Assembly (NCBI GenBank): GCA_017423885.1
Contig: JAFPCJ010000061.1
Location: 1 to 18,858 of the forward strand
DNA: 18,858 bases
Direction of reading: 5' to 3'
Source of the DNA: Clostridia bacterium
GTDB taxonomy: Bacteria > Bacillota_A > Clostridia > Oscillospirales > Acutalibacteraceae
The number at the start of each line of letters is the position of its first letter. The first letter of the stretch is position 1. Positions 7,496 through 15,814 of this stretch are shown here, one piece after another. Below the pieces are notes generated by a model. The model saw only the letters and a program-made list of their open reading frames with translations. It made no database searches and was not told where the DNA came from. The translations under genes and the position numbers were made by a program.

Positions 7496-9415
7496 ATCGG
7501 CACTCCAGCCCTCAAAGGTGGTGGTAGCATCCTCTGCAAGCATGTTAAGCCATGCCTTTTTATCAAGTAAGAATTCCTTTATAAGCTCCTGCTTGCCATC
7601 ACGGATAAGACCGATAAAAGCAGGAAACGTGCAGAAAAAAGACAGCGAGGTAATACCGCGCTCGATAAGCCATGCGAGTATTTTCTCGCGGGACTCCTTG
7701 TCAGGACAAAGATCAAAGGCATACGGGAAGATATTTCCTACAATACTCTTATGCTCTGTGTTAACGCCGTCCTTGAAAAGCTGAGTCTGCTCATCGTAAA
7801 ACGCCTCTGTAAATGCCTTTACAAGATACTCTGTATCGCGATAAGGCTCCTCGCCTATGATCTCAGCTATAGCATTGGCGGTCTTTACAGCTTCGATATA
7901 ATAAGCGTTTATTGAAATATGTGCTTCATGGCATACCTTGCCCTCGGCTATCTCAACATCGTAGCCGTCCTGAAAATTCTTAGGCCATTCAACAACGCAC
8001 CAACGGTCAAGCTCACAAAGAAGTCCGTTCTTTTCATAGTCATTACGGAACGACTCAAGCACCGTAACTATCTTCGGGTAGCACTCAGCAAGATACTCGC
8101 GGTCACCCATTATGCGGTAATGCCACAGAACAAGATATATCAGCATGAGCGGATACTCGGCGATCTCCTGCATGTGCGAGCAGTTGATACAGGTAACGAG
8201 TCCCTCGGTAATAAAGCTTGACGAAAAAGCATCGTTTATCAGCTTGCGTACCATGCTGTCATCCTTTGTAAGTAAAAGATTGGTAAGCGCGGTATAACAG
8301 CCGTCACCCACATAGAAGCCCTTTTCGCGCTCCATGCAATCCTGAATAACCTCTTGGACACCGTATTTCTGCGTATGCACGCAAAGCTCCCATATCCTTT
8401 TAAGGTCTTCGTTATCTACAAAATCCTCTTTTAAGCGGGCATTAAGCTCAAAAGGATAGTGGCGAGCAATAAAGCAGGTGTCAAGTATCTCGCAGTTTTG
8501 GGGTAAGGTTATCTCGGCAAAGCGGAAAGACTTATAATCAAACTGATCAAGCACACTTTCGTTCTCACACAGCACCCATTCTTCCTCATAAGTACAGTTA
8601 GCGCGAAGCGCATAACGCACGGTGCCGTCTCGGTTTAGCTCCTGACCGCAACGCAACATTACCCTTTCGCCCTTTAGTCCGCTTACGCGAAGCAACAGAT
8701 AGCCTACATAGTTCGAACCGAAATCCACCGTATGGACATTACCGTTTACCTTAATGCTTGCAGGCGCTATGCGCTCAAAAAGGAGCATTCCGCTTTTCTG
8801 CTCGGTAAGCGTATGATCATCAAATTGATGAATTTTTGCCATGCTCCAATAGCTGTCGTCAAAATCAGGTTCGGCAAAGCCTATCTCTCGCGCATTGGAG
8901 TCGTACTCCTCAAGAAACTGTGTTTGATAACCTGCAATGCCCGTCTCTCGGTATGCGGTATGTGGATGGGTTTTGAAGCTTTCATCGCTTGCCGCCACAT
9001 TCTTTCCGTTGACCTCAAGGTCAAGTATCATACCGTGACGCCAATCGGCACTTTGCCATACTCGGTTTATAAGCCCCTGATAGAGGGTATGCACCGCAAT
9101 GGTGTTTTCCCCCTCTTTCAGGTATTTTTTTACATCCAAACGGTTGTAGTTGTACTGAAAGTGATAGGAAGGAGCAGGTCCTTGTGCTACAAAGCTGCCG
9201 TTTATGTATAGCTTGTAATAATCATCCGCAGTAATAAAAATTTCGCTGTTTTCTATTTTTTCATTTATAACAAACTTTTTTCTGAAAAGAATATGGCGGT
9301 CTCTGTGGCTGTCACAGGGAATGTTCATAGGCTGTAATTGCTTATGAAAAACATTTCGCGGAGCAAGCTGATAAAACTCCTCGTCAGTTATCCATTTGCC
9401 TTTAAAATCATGCAT
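7406..9415 (-). CDS. Glycoside hydrolase family 78 (alpha-L-rhamnosidase-type)
   Basis: GH78 enzymes release terminal alpha-L-rhamnose from pectin (RG-I), flavonoid glycosides or surface glycans. The 669-residue protein has no signal peptide, so it probably acts in the cytoplasm on imported oligosaccharides. Residues about 40-135 resemble the beta-sandwich carbohydrate-binding part (ITADDYYKLYING at 61-73), and 215-320 form a second beta domain. The (alpha/alpha)6 barrel starts near 330. QDCMEREKGFYVGDG supplies Asp359, Glu364 and Asp371, with the same 5- and 7-residue spacing as Asp567/Glu572/Asp579 of Bacillus RhaB. Glu635 in TTFEGW fits the fourth acidic residue. The protein ends 34 residues later, so the usual C-terminal beta domain seems missing or reduced. 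AGGGAG lies about 7 bases before the ATG. The substrate may not be rhamnose. Confidence 0.85.
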   Translation of the reverse strand: MHDFKGKWITDEEFYQLAPRNVFHKQLQPMNIPCDSHRDRHILFRKKFVINEKIENSEIFITADDYYKLYINGSFVAQGPAPSYHFQYNYNRLDVKKYLKEGENTIAVHTLYQGLINRVWQSADWRHGMILDLEVNGKNVAASDESFKTHPHTAYRETGIAGYQTQFLEEYDSNAREIGFAEPDFDDSYWSMAKIHQFDDHTLTEQKSGMLLFERIAPASIKVNGNVHTVDFGSNYVGYLLLRVSGLKGERVMLRCGQELNRDGTVRYALRANCTYEEEWVLCENESVLDQFDYKSFRFAEITLPQNCEILDTCFIARHYPFELNARLKEDFVDNEDLKRIWELCVHTQKYGVQEVIQDCMEREKGFYVGDGCYTALTNLLLTKDDSMVRKLINDAFSSSFITEGLVTCINCSHMQEIAEYPLMLIYLVLWHYRIMGDREYLAECYPKIVTVLESFRNDYEKNGLLCELDRWCVVEWPKNFQDGYDVEIAEGKVCHEAHISINAYYIEAVKTANAIAEIIGEEPYRDTEYLVKAFTEAFYDEQTQLFKDGVNTEHKSIVGNIFPYAFDLCPDKESREKILAWLIERGITSLSFFCTFPAFIGLIRDGKQELIKEFLLDKKAWLNMLAEDATTTFEGWSADSKWNTSLFHLTFSYAAAFMTDTDLEMIFK

Positions 9416-9470
9416 TTTACTTCTCCCTTAAATTTCTCCTGATTATCATACAGAAATATAAATTAAAAGA

Positions 9471-9501
9471 TATATAAATCTTGCTTTAAAATATGTAAAG
9501 C
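9471..9501 (-). promoter_or_regulatory. GH78 promoter with overlapping inverted repeat
   Basis: On the minus strand TTTACA (complement of 9494-9499), a 17-base spacer and TATATA (complement of 9471-9476) form a reasonable sigma-A promoter in the 103-base gap between GH43 and GH78. A perfect inverted repeat, GCTTTA and TAAAGC around 7 bases (9483-9501), covers the -35 box, which is a typical repressor-site position. GH78 could thus be controlled separately from the GH43 operon. Confidence 0.5.
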
Positions 9502-9518
9502 CCGCTTTTTAATCAGAA

Positions 9519-10373
9519 TTACTTAAAGCGAAGATACGGCTCCTTGGGTGTCTCTTCCATTTCAAAAAGGCATACTCGCTCGGCACCGCGCGGATTATTC
9601 GGGGCATGCATTGTAAAATAAAGCTTTCCGTCAAAGTCCTTAAACAGCATGCCGTGACCGCCGTTTGAAGCCGAAAGCGGCAAAGCACAATGCTTCCATT
9701 TGCCGTTTATAGTACCGTCCTCGCTTACCGCAACCGCCTCGGCATAGCCACCCTTACCGAAGGTAGACCAAAGCATGATAAGCTTTCCGTCCTGAGTGTT
9801 ATAAAGGAACGGACCGTCGGTAACATAAACACCATTATCGTTTTTCGGCACCCACTCGGGGTCTGCCGCTTTAAAGAGCAGCTTCGGCTCACTTACTGCC
9901 CTTGTAAGATCCTCGGACAACTGCACCAAGCACATCTCGCCGTTTTTGACCTGTACCCACTCGTGGCAGAATATCATATAGGGTACACCGTTTTCGACAT
10001 AAAGGGTGCCGTCAAGGCACATCCAATCTGCAGGAGTGATCGGCTCACCGTTTGGAACATACGGTCCCTCGGGTCGGTCAGCCACCAGAACATTCACACC
10101 TCTGCCGCGGCTCTTATCCTCAACATAAAAGGTTGCAAACATATAAAATTTTCCGTTGTACTTATGTACCTCGGGTGCCCAGAAATCACGGTCGCCCCAA
10201 AAGCCGTCAAAGCCCCTAAAGCAGATCACAGGCTCGTTCCATTCCTTAAGGTTATCCGAAATATGGCATAAAAACAGCTTATCCTCACCCCAATTAGTTG
10301 AGCCGTAAAGATAATACTTACCCTCATGCGGCAGAATAAAGGGGTCTCGCAAATTAATTTCCGAAATCTTCAT
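9519..10373 (-). CDS. Glycoside hydrolase family 43 protein
   Basis: This is a five-bladed beta-propeller glycosidase, most often an arabinofuranosidase, xylosidase or arabinanase. It has 284 residues from the ATG at 10373. The catalytic base is Asp10 (LRDPFIL), the pKa-modulating Asp is Asp121 (CLDGTLY), and GGHG at 238-241 gives the axial His240. Where many GH43 enzymes have the acid Glu in an E-G-P or E-A-P motif, this one has VTDGPF (184-189) with Asp186. The frame extends to a GTG at 10382, but AAGGTG 6 bases before the ATG marks that GTG as part of the ribosome binding site. No signal peptide is present. The start lies 12 bases after the FliB-type gene's stop, so they share a transcript. 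Exact specificity is unknown. Confidence 0.88.
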   Translation of the reverse strand: MKISEINLRDPFILPHEGKYYLYGSTNWGEDKLFLCHISDNLKEWNEPVICFRGFDGFWGDRDFWAPEVHKYNGKFYMFATFYVEDKSRGRGVNVLVADRPEGPYVPNGEPITPADWMCLDGTLYVENGVPYMIFCHEWVQVKNGEMCLVQLSEDLTRAVSEPKLLFKAADPEWVPKNDNGVYVTDGPFLYNTQDGKLIMLWSTFGKGGYAEAVAVSEDGTINGKWKHCALPLSASNGGHGMLFKDFDGKLYFTMHAPNNPRGAERVCLFEMEETPKEPYLRFK

Positions 10374-10384
10374 AATTATCACCT

Positions 10385-11329
10385 TTATATATTTCTAAAA
10401 GTCTCAAAAAGAAGCTCCATATTTTCCTCGCTGTACTCGGTCTCCGAGGAGTAAGCGCGAGCAGTATCTATAATATCCTCAAGTGAGAGAACACCATTTT
10501 TTATAGAATTTTCCTCACATATTGACCGTATGACCTTATAAGACGCTGCCGCAAAGCGAACACATTCTCTTTCTTTTCCGTCAAGCGCGGCATCAAGGAA
10601 ATGGCGGTAAATAAAGTAGACCAAAAGCTGTTCGAAGGCTTTATCGAAGCGTGAAAGCTCTCCTTGGCAGGACCTGCCGCTGTTTTCCAAAAGGCAAAGC
10701 CGCTCATCCCACCGAGCATCAAGCCGTTCAAGTGAGAAATAAAGCTTAAAAAGGCTTTCGCCGTCAATTTCCGGCAGCTCGGCATTATACTCCGAAAGCA
10801 AGACTTCTACCCTTTTTTCTATCGGCACGTCACGGTTTTGAAGCAGATCGAATATATGCTCTCTTTGAATTAAACACTCGGCTTCAAAGGGCTCATACGC
10901 TTCTGCCTCTCCATCGTCAGACAGCGTTTTTAATACCGTCTTATTTTCGTTCGCAAGAATAAGCCGTGCCGCTGCTTCACAGCAAAGTCCGAGTCCTATC
11001 TCGGTCCTATCGGAAAGATAAGTGCGAAAGCGCGGATGGTCGGCACATATCTGACAAAGTGCCCCTTCACCCAAAGCAGTTATCAGCTCGCAAAGACCGT
11101 TATCACACAAAAACGGACAACGCTCTGCTTCATCAAGCACAAAGTAAGCACCGCTCTCGACTACGCTTATATTCTTTTTTAGTTTCTCCCCCAGCTCGCC
11201 GCCGAGGGAGCGATAATACTCATGGGTATCATCATCAATATCAATTTCCCAGCCGATACAGCAGTTATGACGGCATTTATCGGCAATACACTTGAATTCC
11301 TCATAGTAATCGGGAGCAATAAACTTCAT
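10385..11329 (-). CDS. FliB-family (flagellin lysine-N-methylase-like) cysteine-rich protein
   Basis: The 314-residue protein starts MKFIAPDYYEEFKC, as in the family annotated flagellin lysine-N-methylase (FliB). Its N-terminal 120 residues carry a conserved cysteine array: Cys14, 19, 23 and 24, then 71, 75 and 80, then 92 and 95 followed by HPR, then the pair 116/117. This suggests a bound metal or Fe-S cluster. The C-terminal half is helical with few recognisable motifs. Homologues are frequent in clostridia that have no flagella, so the true substrate here is open; no flagellar gene is in the window. It is transcribed from a near-consensus promoter, with a short leader, together with the GH43 gene. 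Family assignment is fairly firm, function is not. Confidence 0.78.
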   Translation of the reverse strand: MKFIAPDYYEEFKCIADKCRHNCCIGWEIDIDDDTHEYYRSLGGELGEKLKKNISVVESGAYFVLDEAERCPFLCDNGLCELITALGEGALCQICADHPRFRTYLSDRTEIGLGLCCEAAARLILANENKTVLKTLSDDGEAEAYEPFEAECLIQREHIFDLLQNRDVPIEKRVEVLLSEYNAELPEIDGESLFKLYFSLERLDARWDERLCLLENSGRSCQGELSRFDKAFEQLLVYFIYRHFLDAALDGKERECVRFAAASYKVIRSICEENSIKNGVLSLEDIIDTARAYSSETEYSEENMELLFETFRNI

Positions 11330-11350
11330 TAAATCCCCGCCTTTTTTTAA

Positions 11351-11379
11351 ATTTTAAGTCTTATTTTCCAAGTTGTCAA
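11351..11379 (-). promoter_or_regulatory. Strong sigma-A promoter of the FliB-type/GH43 operon
   Basis: On the minus strand a perfect TTGACA (complement of 11374-11379), a spacer of exactly 17 bases and TAAAAT (complement of 11351-11356) precede the ATG at 11329 by about 20 bases, so the leader is very short. GGCGGGG near 11336-11342 may act as ribosome binding site. No matching clear promoter was seen for feoA in the other direction. Confidence 0.75.
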
Positions 11380-11493
11380 TATCCAAACCTCGTATTTTGC
11401 ATATTTCTTTACAGTTTACCGCTTCGATTCACCCAAATACGCATCACGCATACTATATAAAGGAAGCATACTGCAAAAAAGGAGTTTATATAT

Positions 11494-11724
11494 ATGTTAC
11501 TTTCATCATTACGCGTTGGTGAGTGTGCACTTATCGACTCAGTAAAAACCGAGGACAGTATGAGGCGGCGGCTTTACGAGCTTGGCTTTATCAAAGGAGC
11601 CGAGACCGTATGTCTTATGCGAAGTCCGCTCGGAAAAAGCGCAGCATACAGTATATGCGGCTCCGTGATTGCTTTGCGCGACCGCGATGCCATGACTATA
11701 GCCGTAAAGGAGAGTGAAAGCTGA
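11494..11724 (+). CDS. feoA: Ferrous iron transport protein A
   Basis: FeoA is a small cytoplasmic SH3-like protein that supports FeoB-mediated Fe2+ import. The 76-residue protein shows the usual opening (LSSLRVGECALI), the RRRLYELGFIKGAE segment at about 24-37 and the closing strand with IALRDRDAMTI near 59-69. AAAAGGAG lies 9 bases before the ATG. Its stop overlaps the feoB start by one base (TGATG), showing an operon. A tandem ACGCAT at 11439-11444 and 11446-11451 lies upstream, but no Fur or DtxR-type box could be recognised, so iron regulation is assumed rather than seen. A feoC was not found. Confidence 0.9.
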   Translation: MLLSSLRVGECALIDSVKTEDSMRRRLYELGFIKGAETVCLMRSPLGKSAAYSICGSVIALRDRDAMTIAVKESES

Positions 11725-13829
11725 TGGGACTCACCTTTCGTTCAACGGGACGCGCTCTGAACTCCTCCGACAGCACCGCTCCCTGCGCTCTTTGCGTTGC
11801 GCTTGCAGGTAATCCGAACGTCGGCAAAAGCACCGTATTTAATGCACTTACAGGAATGCATCAGCATACAGGTAATTGGTCGGGTAAAACCGTATCGGGC
11901 GCGCAAGGCTGTTTTACATTTCGCGGACAGAAAATTCAGCTTATCGATATCCCCGGCTGCTACTCGCTTTCTGCGCGCACTCCCGAGGAAGAAATCGCCT
12001 GCGATATCATACGAAGCGGCGGTGCCGATAAAACGGTAGTAGTGTGCGACGCCACCTGTCTTGAGCGCAATCTTGCCTTATGCTTGCAGACAGCCGAGCT
12101 GACCGACGGCTGTATAGTTTGTGTAAATCTCGTTGATGAGGCCAAAAAACGCGGCATCTCTATAGACCGACGCCGTCTGCAAGAGTTACTCGGACTTCCC
12201 GTTGTATTTACCAATGCCCGAGCAAATATTGGTCTTAATGAGCTTTGCGAACACATGCTTTCAAATTCGCGTAGCTATGGACACGGCATAGAGTATCCCC
12301 AATACATAGAGGATGCTGTAGCTCGGCTTGAAGAAAATATAAAGACTGAATGTGAAAGCCGCGGTATTTCTGCGCGTTGGGCGGCAGTAAGACTTTTAGA
12401 AAGCGAAAATGCTCCCTTGGCTCTGCGCTTTCTTGATACCGAACAAACCAAAGCACTTCTGTGCTCTGTCCGTGAGCAATTTGAAGTAAACGGACTGACC
12501 GCGCAGGATATAACCGACGATATCTTCACCGCTCCGCTCAAGACCGCAAAGCGCATAGCAGAAAAGGCGGTAAGTTTCAGCAAGAATTCTGTATTTGAAC
12601 GCGACCGCCGAATCGACCGCGTATTTACCGGCAAGTTGACCGCAATTCCCATATTGCTTTTGATGCTCTTGCTTGTCTTTTTTCTGACTGTAAGCGGTGC
12701 CAACGCGCCCTCTGCGCTGTTAAGTGCGGCATTTTCACGGCTCGAGGAATTTTTATACAGAGCATTTACCGAAATAGGCACTCCGAGGATAATATGCGAA
12801 ATGCTGTTTCGCGGAATTCTGCGCACGCTTTGCTGGGTAGTTGCCGTAATGCTTCCGCCAATGGCGATATTTTTTCCGCTTTTCACTCTGCTTGAGGACT
12901 CAGGAATTCTGCCGCGCATAGCCTTTGATCTTGACCGCGCCTTCAGCGGCTGTAATGCCTGCGGAAAGCAGTCTCTCACCATGTGCATGGGCTTTGGCTG
13001 TAATGCCGCAGGGGTAGTCGGTTGCAGAATTATAGATTCACCGCGCGAGCGGCTGATAGCGATACTTACCAACTGCTTTGTTCCCTGCAACGGTAGATTT
13101 CCTGCCATGATAACGCTCATAACATTATTTTTTGTAGGCGCATCGGGTATTTTTTCGAAATTTAATGCGGCGCTGATATTAACGCTCTTTATTTTGCTCG
13201 GCATCGCCGCCACACTCATTTTTTCAAAGCTTTTATCTCTAACAGCGCTCAAGGGTATGCCAAGCTCCTTTATTCTCGAGCTTCCGCCCTACCGACGTCC
13301 GCAGTTTTTAAAGGTATTGATACGAAGTGTTTTTGACCGCACACTTTTTGTACTTGCAAGGGCAGTAGCCGTAGCGGCACCTGCGGGTCTTGTAATATGG
13401 CTTGCGGCAAATCTTTCTATAAACGGTATAACTGTTATAGAATACGTAACATCAGCGATTGATCCTTTCGCGCAAATAATCGGACTTGATGGCGTTATAC
13501 TGACCGCTTTCATCCTCGGCTTTCCTGCAAATGAGATAGTTTTGCCTCTCATTCTTATGACCTACACCGCCACAGGCACACTCACCGACATCACCGAGCT
13601 TTCACTTATACGCACCGTGCTTGCCGAAAACGGCTGGACAGCGCTTACAGCGCTTAACTTTATATTATTTTCGCTGATGCATTTCCCCTGCTCCACCACC
13701 GTTCTCACCATAAAAAAAGAGACGGGCAGTCTCAAATGGACTGCTCTCGCCTTTCTTCTCCCCACCGTTGCAGGTTTAATATTATGTTTCCTCACTACCA
13801 CTTTAACTAAAATATTCGGCGGAGTTTAA
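11724..13829 (+). CDS. feoB: Ferrous iron transport protein B
   Basis: FeoB is the membrane Fe2+ importer with an N-terminal G domain. The 701-residue protein has G1 GNPNVGKS at 29-36, G3 DIPG at 75-78 and G4 NLVD at 135-138. A helical GDI-like spacer follows to about 300, then around ten membrane helices with two gate repeats. The first gate region is cysteine-rich: Cys410, 413, 421, 426, 434, 451 and 455, including GFGCNAAGV and FVPCNGRFP. The classical E. coli type has GFGCSVPAI and the MSCSARLP motif there. The protein is shorter than the 773-residue E. coli FeoB. It starts at an ATG overlapping the feoA stop. It converges on the lipoprotein gene with only 21 bases between, and no clear terminator. 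Confidence 0.95.
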   Translation: MGLTFRSTGRALNSSDSTAPCALCVALAGNPNVGKSTVFNALTGMHQHTGNWSGKTVSGAQGCFTFRGQKIQLIDIPGCYSLSARTPEEEIACDIIRSGGADKTVVVCDATCLERNLALCLQTAELTDGCIVCVNLVDEAKKRGISIDRRRLQELLGLPVVFTNARANIGLNELCEHMLSNSRSYGHGIEYPQYIEDAVARLEENIKTECESRGISARWAAVRLLESENAPLALRFLDTEQTKALLCSVREQFEVNGLTAQDITDDIFTAPLKTAKRIAEKAVSFSKNSVFERDRRIDRVFTGKLTAIPILLLMLLLVFFLTVSGANAPSALLSAAFSRLEEFLYRAFTEIGTPRIICEMLFRGILRTLCWVVAVMLPPMAIFFPLFTLLEDSGILPRIAFDLDRAFSGCNACGKQSLTMCMGFGCNAAGVVGCRIIDSPRERLIAILTNCFVPCNGRFPAMITLITLFFVGASGIFSKFNAALILTLFILLGIAATLIFSKLLSLTALKGMPSSFILELPPYRRPQFLKVLIRSVFDRTLFVLARAVAVAAPAGLVIWLAANLSINGITVIEYVTSAIDPFAQIIGLDGVILTAFILGFPANEIVLPLILMTYTATGTLTDITELSLIRTVLAENGWTALTALNFILFSLMHFPCSTTVLTIKKETGSLKWTALAFLLPTVAGLILCFLTTTLTKIFGGV

Positions 13830-13850
13830 GCGACTGTTTGTTAGACAGAA

Positions 13851-14345
13851 TCACTTTAAAACCGTTACATTTTTAAAATCTATCTTCATCCCGATATCAG
13901 GTATCTCTGCGCAAATAGGAAGTCCCGAGGGGGCAAGAGTAAGTGAATAGCCGTACAGCTCGGTACTGCCGCAAAGCAGATAGTTCCCATCCCGACTTTC
14001 GGGGAGCCGTTTTGTAAGCGAGGCATCTGAAATAAGCTCATACAAGATTTTTGCTACTGCCCCCGAGGGCAGGTCCTCAATTCTCGGTGAATATGTAAGA
14101 CCCAAAAAGGATGCGGTAAATTCTGTTGCGGTACACTTGAATTCAAGCCCAGTAAGCTCTGTAGGAGTGCGTAGCTTCATACTGCAGTCTCCATTTTCGT
14201 CAACCGTAACATCGCATTCAAAGAGTTCTTCCTCAAACGATATTGCGGCTGTAAAGGATATCGAACGCATTTGCGCCGATACCGCCCGCTCACCGGAGCA
14301 CGCACACAGCACACACAACAAGATCACGCAAATTACCTTTTTCAA
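13851..14345 (-). CDS. Small predicted lipoprotein (position suggests GerS-related type)
   Basis: The 164-residue protein begins with a signal peptide (KKVICVILLCVLCAC) and a lipobox LCAC with the acylated Cys at about 16, so it should be anchored outside the membrane. The rest is beta-rich without a motif I can name: FECDVTVDENGDCSM near 42-56 and a GLTYSPRIEDLP stretch. Start: the frame begins at a TTG with AGGAG 9 bases upstream, overlapping the nnr stop codon, so expression depends on nnr translation. In many clostridia an nnr gene is followed by a GerS-related lipoprotein and alanine racemase. That synteny, with the beta-rich pattern, suggests a LolA/GerS-like fold but does not prove it. 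No alr is present; feoB converges instead. Confidence 0.75.
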   Translation of the reverse strand: MKKVICVILLCVLCACSGERAVSAQMRSISFTAAISFEEELFECDVTVDENGDCSMKLRTPTELTGLEFKCTATEFTASFLGLTYSPRIEDLPSGAVAKILYELISDASLTKRLPESRDGNYLLCGSTELYGYSLTLAPSGLPICAEIPDIGMKIDFKNVTVLK

Positions 14346-14357
14346 AAGCTTCAGCTC

Positions 14358-15806
14358 CTACAGCTTCAGCTCCTCAATAATATCACTCGGCAGCATTGCA
14401 CGGGCAGAACGCTTTGAAGCGGCGCGATCACCTGCGGCACCGTGCTCAAAGCAACCTATTCTTGCCGCTTTTTCGGGGGAAAGTCCCTGCGCGAGCAGAG
14501 AGACTATTATGCCCGAAAGCACATCTCCGCTTCCGCCTGTTGCCATGCCTGCATTGCCTGTTGTGTTGAAAAAAAGTCTGCCGTCGGGTTGGGCAACTAT
14601 GCTGTTGGCACCCTTAAGCACTAAAACACAGTTATACTCTGTAGCAAAACGCGAAGCAAAGCCTATGCGGTCACGCTCGATCTCATCGACCGAAACGCCG
14701 CAAAGGCGCGCCATTTCACCCGGATGCGGAGTTAATATTATCGGAGCCTTTGTATTCTTGATAATATTTATGTCAGAGCATATAGCATTTATGCCATCGG
14801 CATCTAAAACTATCGGCTTTTCGCTTGCTTCAAGTATGCGCAAAACGGTAGATTTGGCTGTTTCGGTATTTGAAAGTCCGCACCCAACAAGCACCGCATT
14901 GCATTTCGCAAGCCTTTCACAAAGAAGCTCTTGCGGTATCAACGGAGAATTATCTGTACTTGTTTCAACAGGTATGGTTACCGCCTCGGGAAGTGAAGCG
15001 CAAAAAGCCGAGTAATTTTTATCGCAGACAAAGGCTTGCACAAGTCCTGCGCCCGAGCGCAATGCCGCCTTTGCCGCAAGAATACTCGCACCGCACATTC
15101 CGTAACTGCCGCAAACCGACAGCACACTTCCCCTGCTTCCCTTATGAGAATTTTTGGGCAGGGAGCCCAGAAAAGTCGGGTCTATTGTAAAAAGTCGGCT
15201 TTTAATTTCGGGAGTGCCGATATCTATTACCTTCACTTTTCCGCAGTATTCATTGGACTCGGGCAGGAAAAAGCAAGGCTTAAAGGCTATCATGGTAAGC
15301 GTAAGGTCGGCTTTAAAGGTAACGCCTGTTATGCCGCCGTCACACAAAACTCCGCTCGGTACATCAATAGCTACTCTGATCGTATCAAGACAGTTTATAT
15401 ACTCGATAAGACCTGCAAGCTTTCCGCTTATAGGTCGGTCAAGCCCTATGCCAAAAACAGCATCTATCACCATGAAATATTCACCGTCAAGCTCGGTGAC
15501 CGTCTTGATATCATCGGTCAGAACGAATTGATTTTTTGCAGTATCGGTACGCGGAGACCCCTGCGGCAGCATTATCTCAATATCGGCTCCCGCCTGCGAA
15601 AGATAACGCGCCATAACAAAGCCGTCACCGCCGTTATTACCGTTTCCGCAGACAATAAGTATGCGCTTATCGGCAAGCTCATAACGCCGCAAAAGCTCCT
15701 TTGCCGCGCGTTCACCTGCACGAAGCATAAGTGTATCATAGGAAATGCCCTTTTCAACCGCCGCAATCTCTGCGGCGCAGATAAGTTCTTTTGTTAGTAT
15801 ATTCAC
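14358..15806 (-). CDS. nnr: Bifunctional NAD(P)HX epimerase / ADP-dependent NAD(P)HX dehydratase
   Basis: It repairs hydrated NADH and NADPH: the N-terminal YjeF domain epimerises the S/R hydrates and the C-terminal ribokinase-like domain dehydrates the S form using ADP. From the GTG at 15806 it has 482 residues. The epimerase motif GNGNNGGDG lies at 54-62 and IDAVFGIG (with Asp115) at 114-121. In the C-terminal domain, GSRGSVLSVCGSYGMCGA starts near 223, TPHPGE is at 359-364 and GGSGDVL near 424-430, with the catalytic Asp428. The GTG start gives the family's usual NILTKEL opening and has GGAGAG 6 bases upstream. The longer TTG-started frame (15824) would swallow that site. A strong terminator hairpin ends just upstream of the ribosome binding site. 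Confidence 0.93.
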   Translation of the reverse strand: MNILTKELICAAEIAAVEKGISYDTLMLRAGERAAKELLRRYELADKRILIVCGNGNNGGDGFVMARYLSQAGADIEIMLPQGSPRTDTAKNQFVLTDDIKTVTELDGEYFMVIDAVFGIGLDRPISGKLAGLIEYINCLDTIRVAIDVPSGVLCDGGITGVTFKADLTLTMIAFKPCFFLPESNEYCGKVKVIDIGTPEIKSRLFTIDPTFLGSLPKNSHKGSRGSVLSVCGSYGMCGASILAAKAALRSGAGLVQAFVCDKNYSAFCASLPEAVTIPVETSTDNSPLIPQELLCERLAKCNAVLVGCGLSNTETAKSTVLRILEASEKPIVLDADGINAICSDINIIKNTKAPIILTPHPGEMARLCGVSVDEIERDRIGFASRFATEYNCVLVLKGANSIVAQPDGRLFFNTTGNAGMATGGSGDVLSGIIVSLLAQGLSPEKAARIGCFEHGAAGDRAASKRSARAMLPSDIIEELKL

Positions 15807-15814
15807 GCTGATCT

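Noticed and set aside
11380..11493. Fur, DtxR box or riboswitch ahead of feoA
   Set aside because: No recognisable palindromic iron box or conserved riboswitch core could be found by eye; only short ACGCAT repeats are present.
12275..13252. Minus-strand ORF of 325 codons inside feoB
   Set aside because: Ser/Arg-rich antisense shadow of feoB with no domain pattern; feoB is clearly the real gene.
13830..13850. Terminator between feoB and the lipoprotein gene
   Set aside because: Only a 4-5 bp imperfect stem and no T run.
15036..15797. Plus-strand ORF of 253 codons within nnr
   Set aside because: Shadow frame of nnr; all nnr motifs lie on the minus strand.
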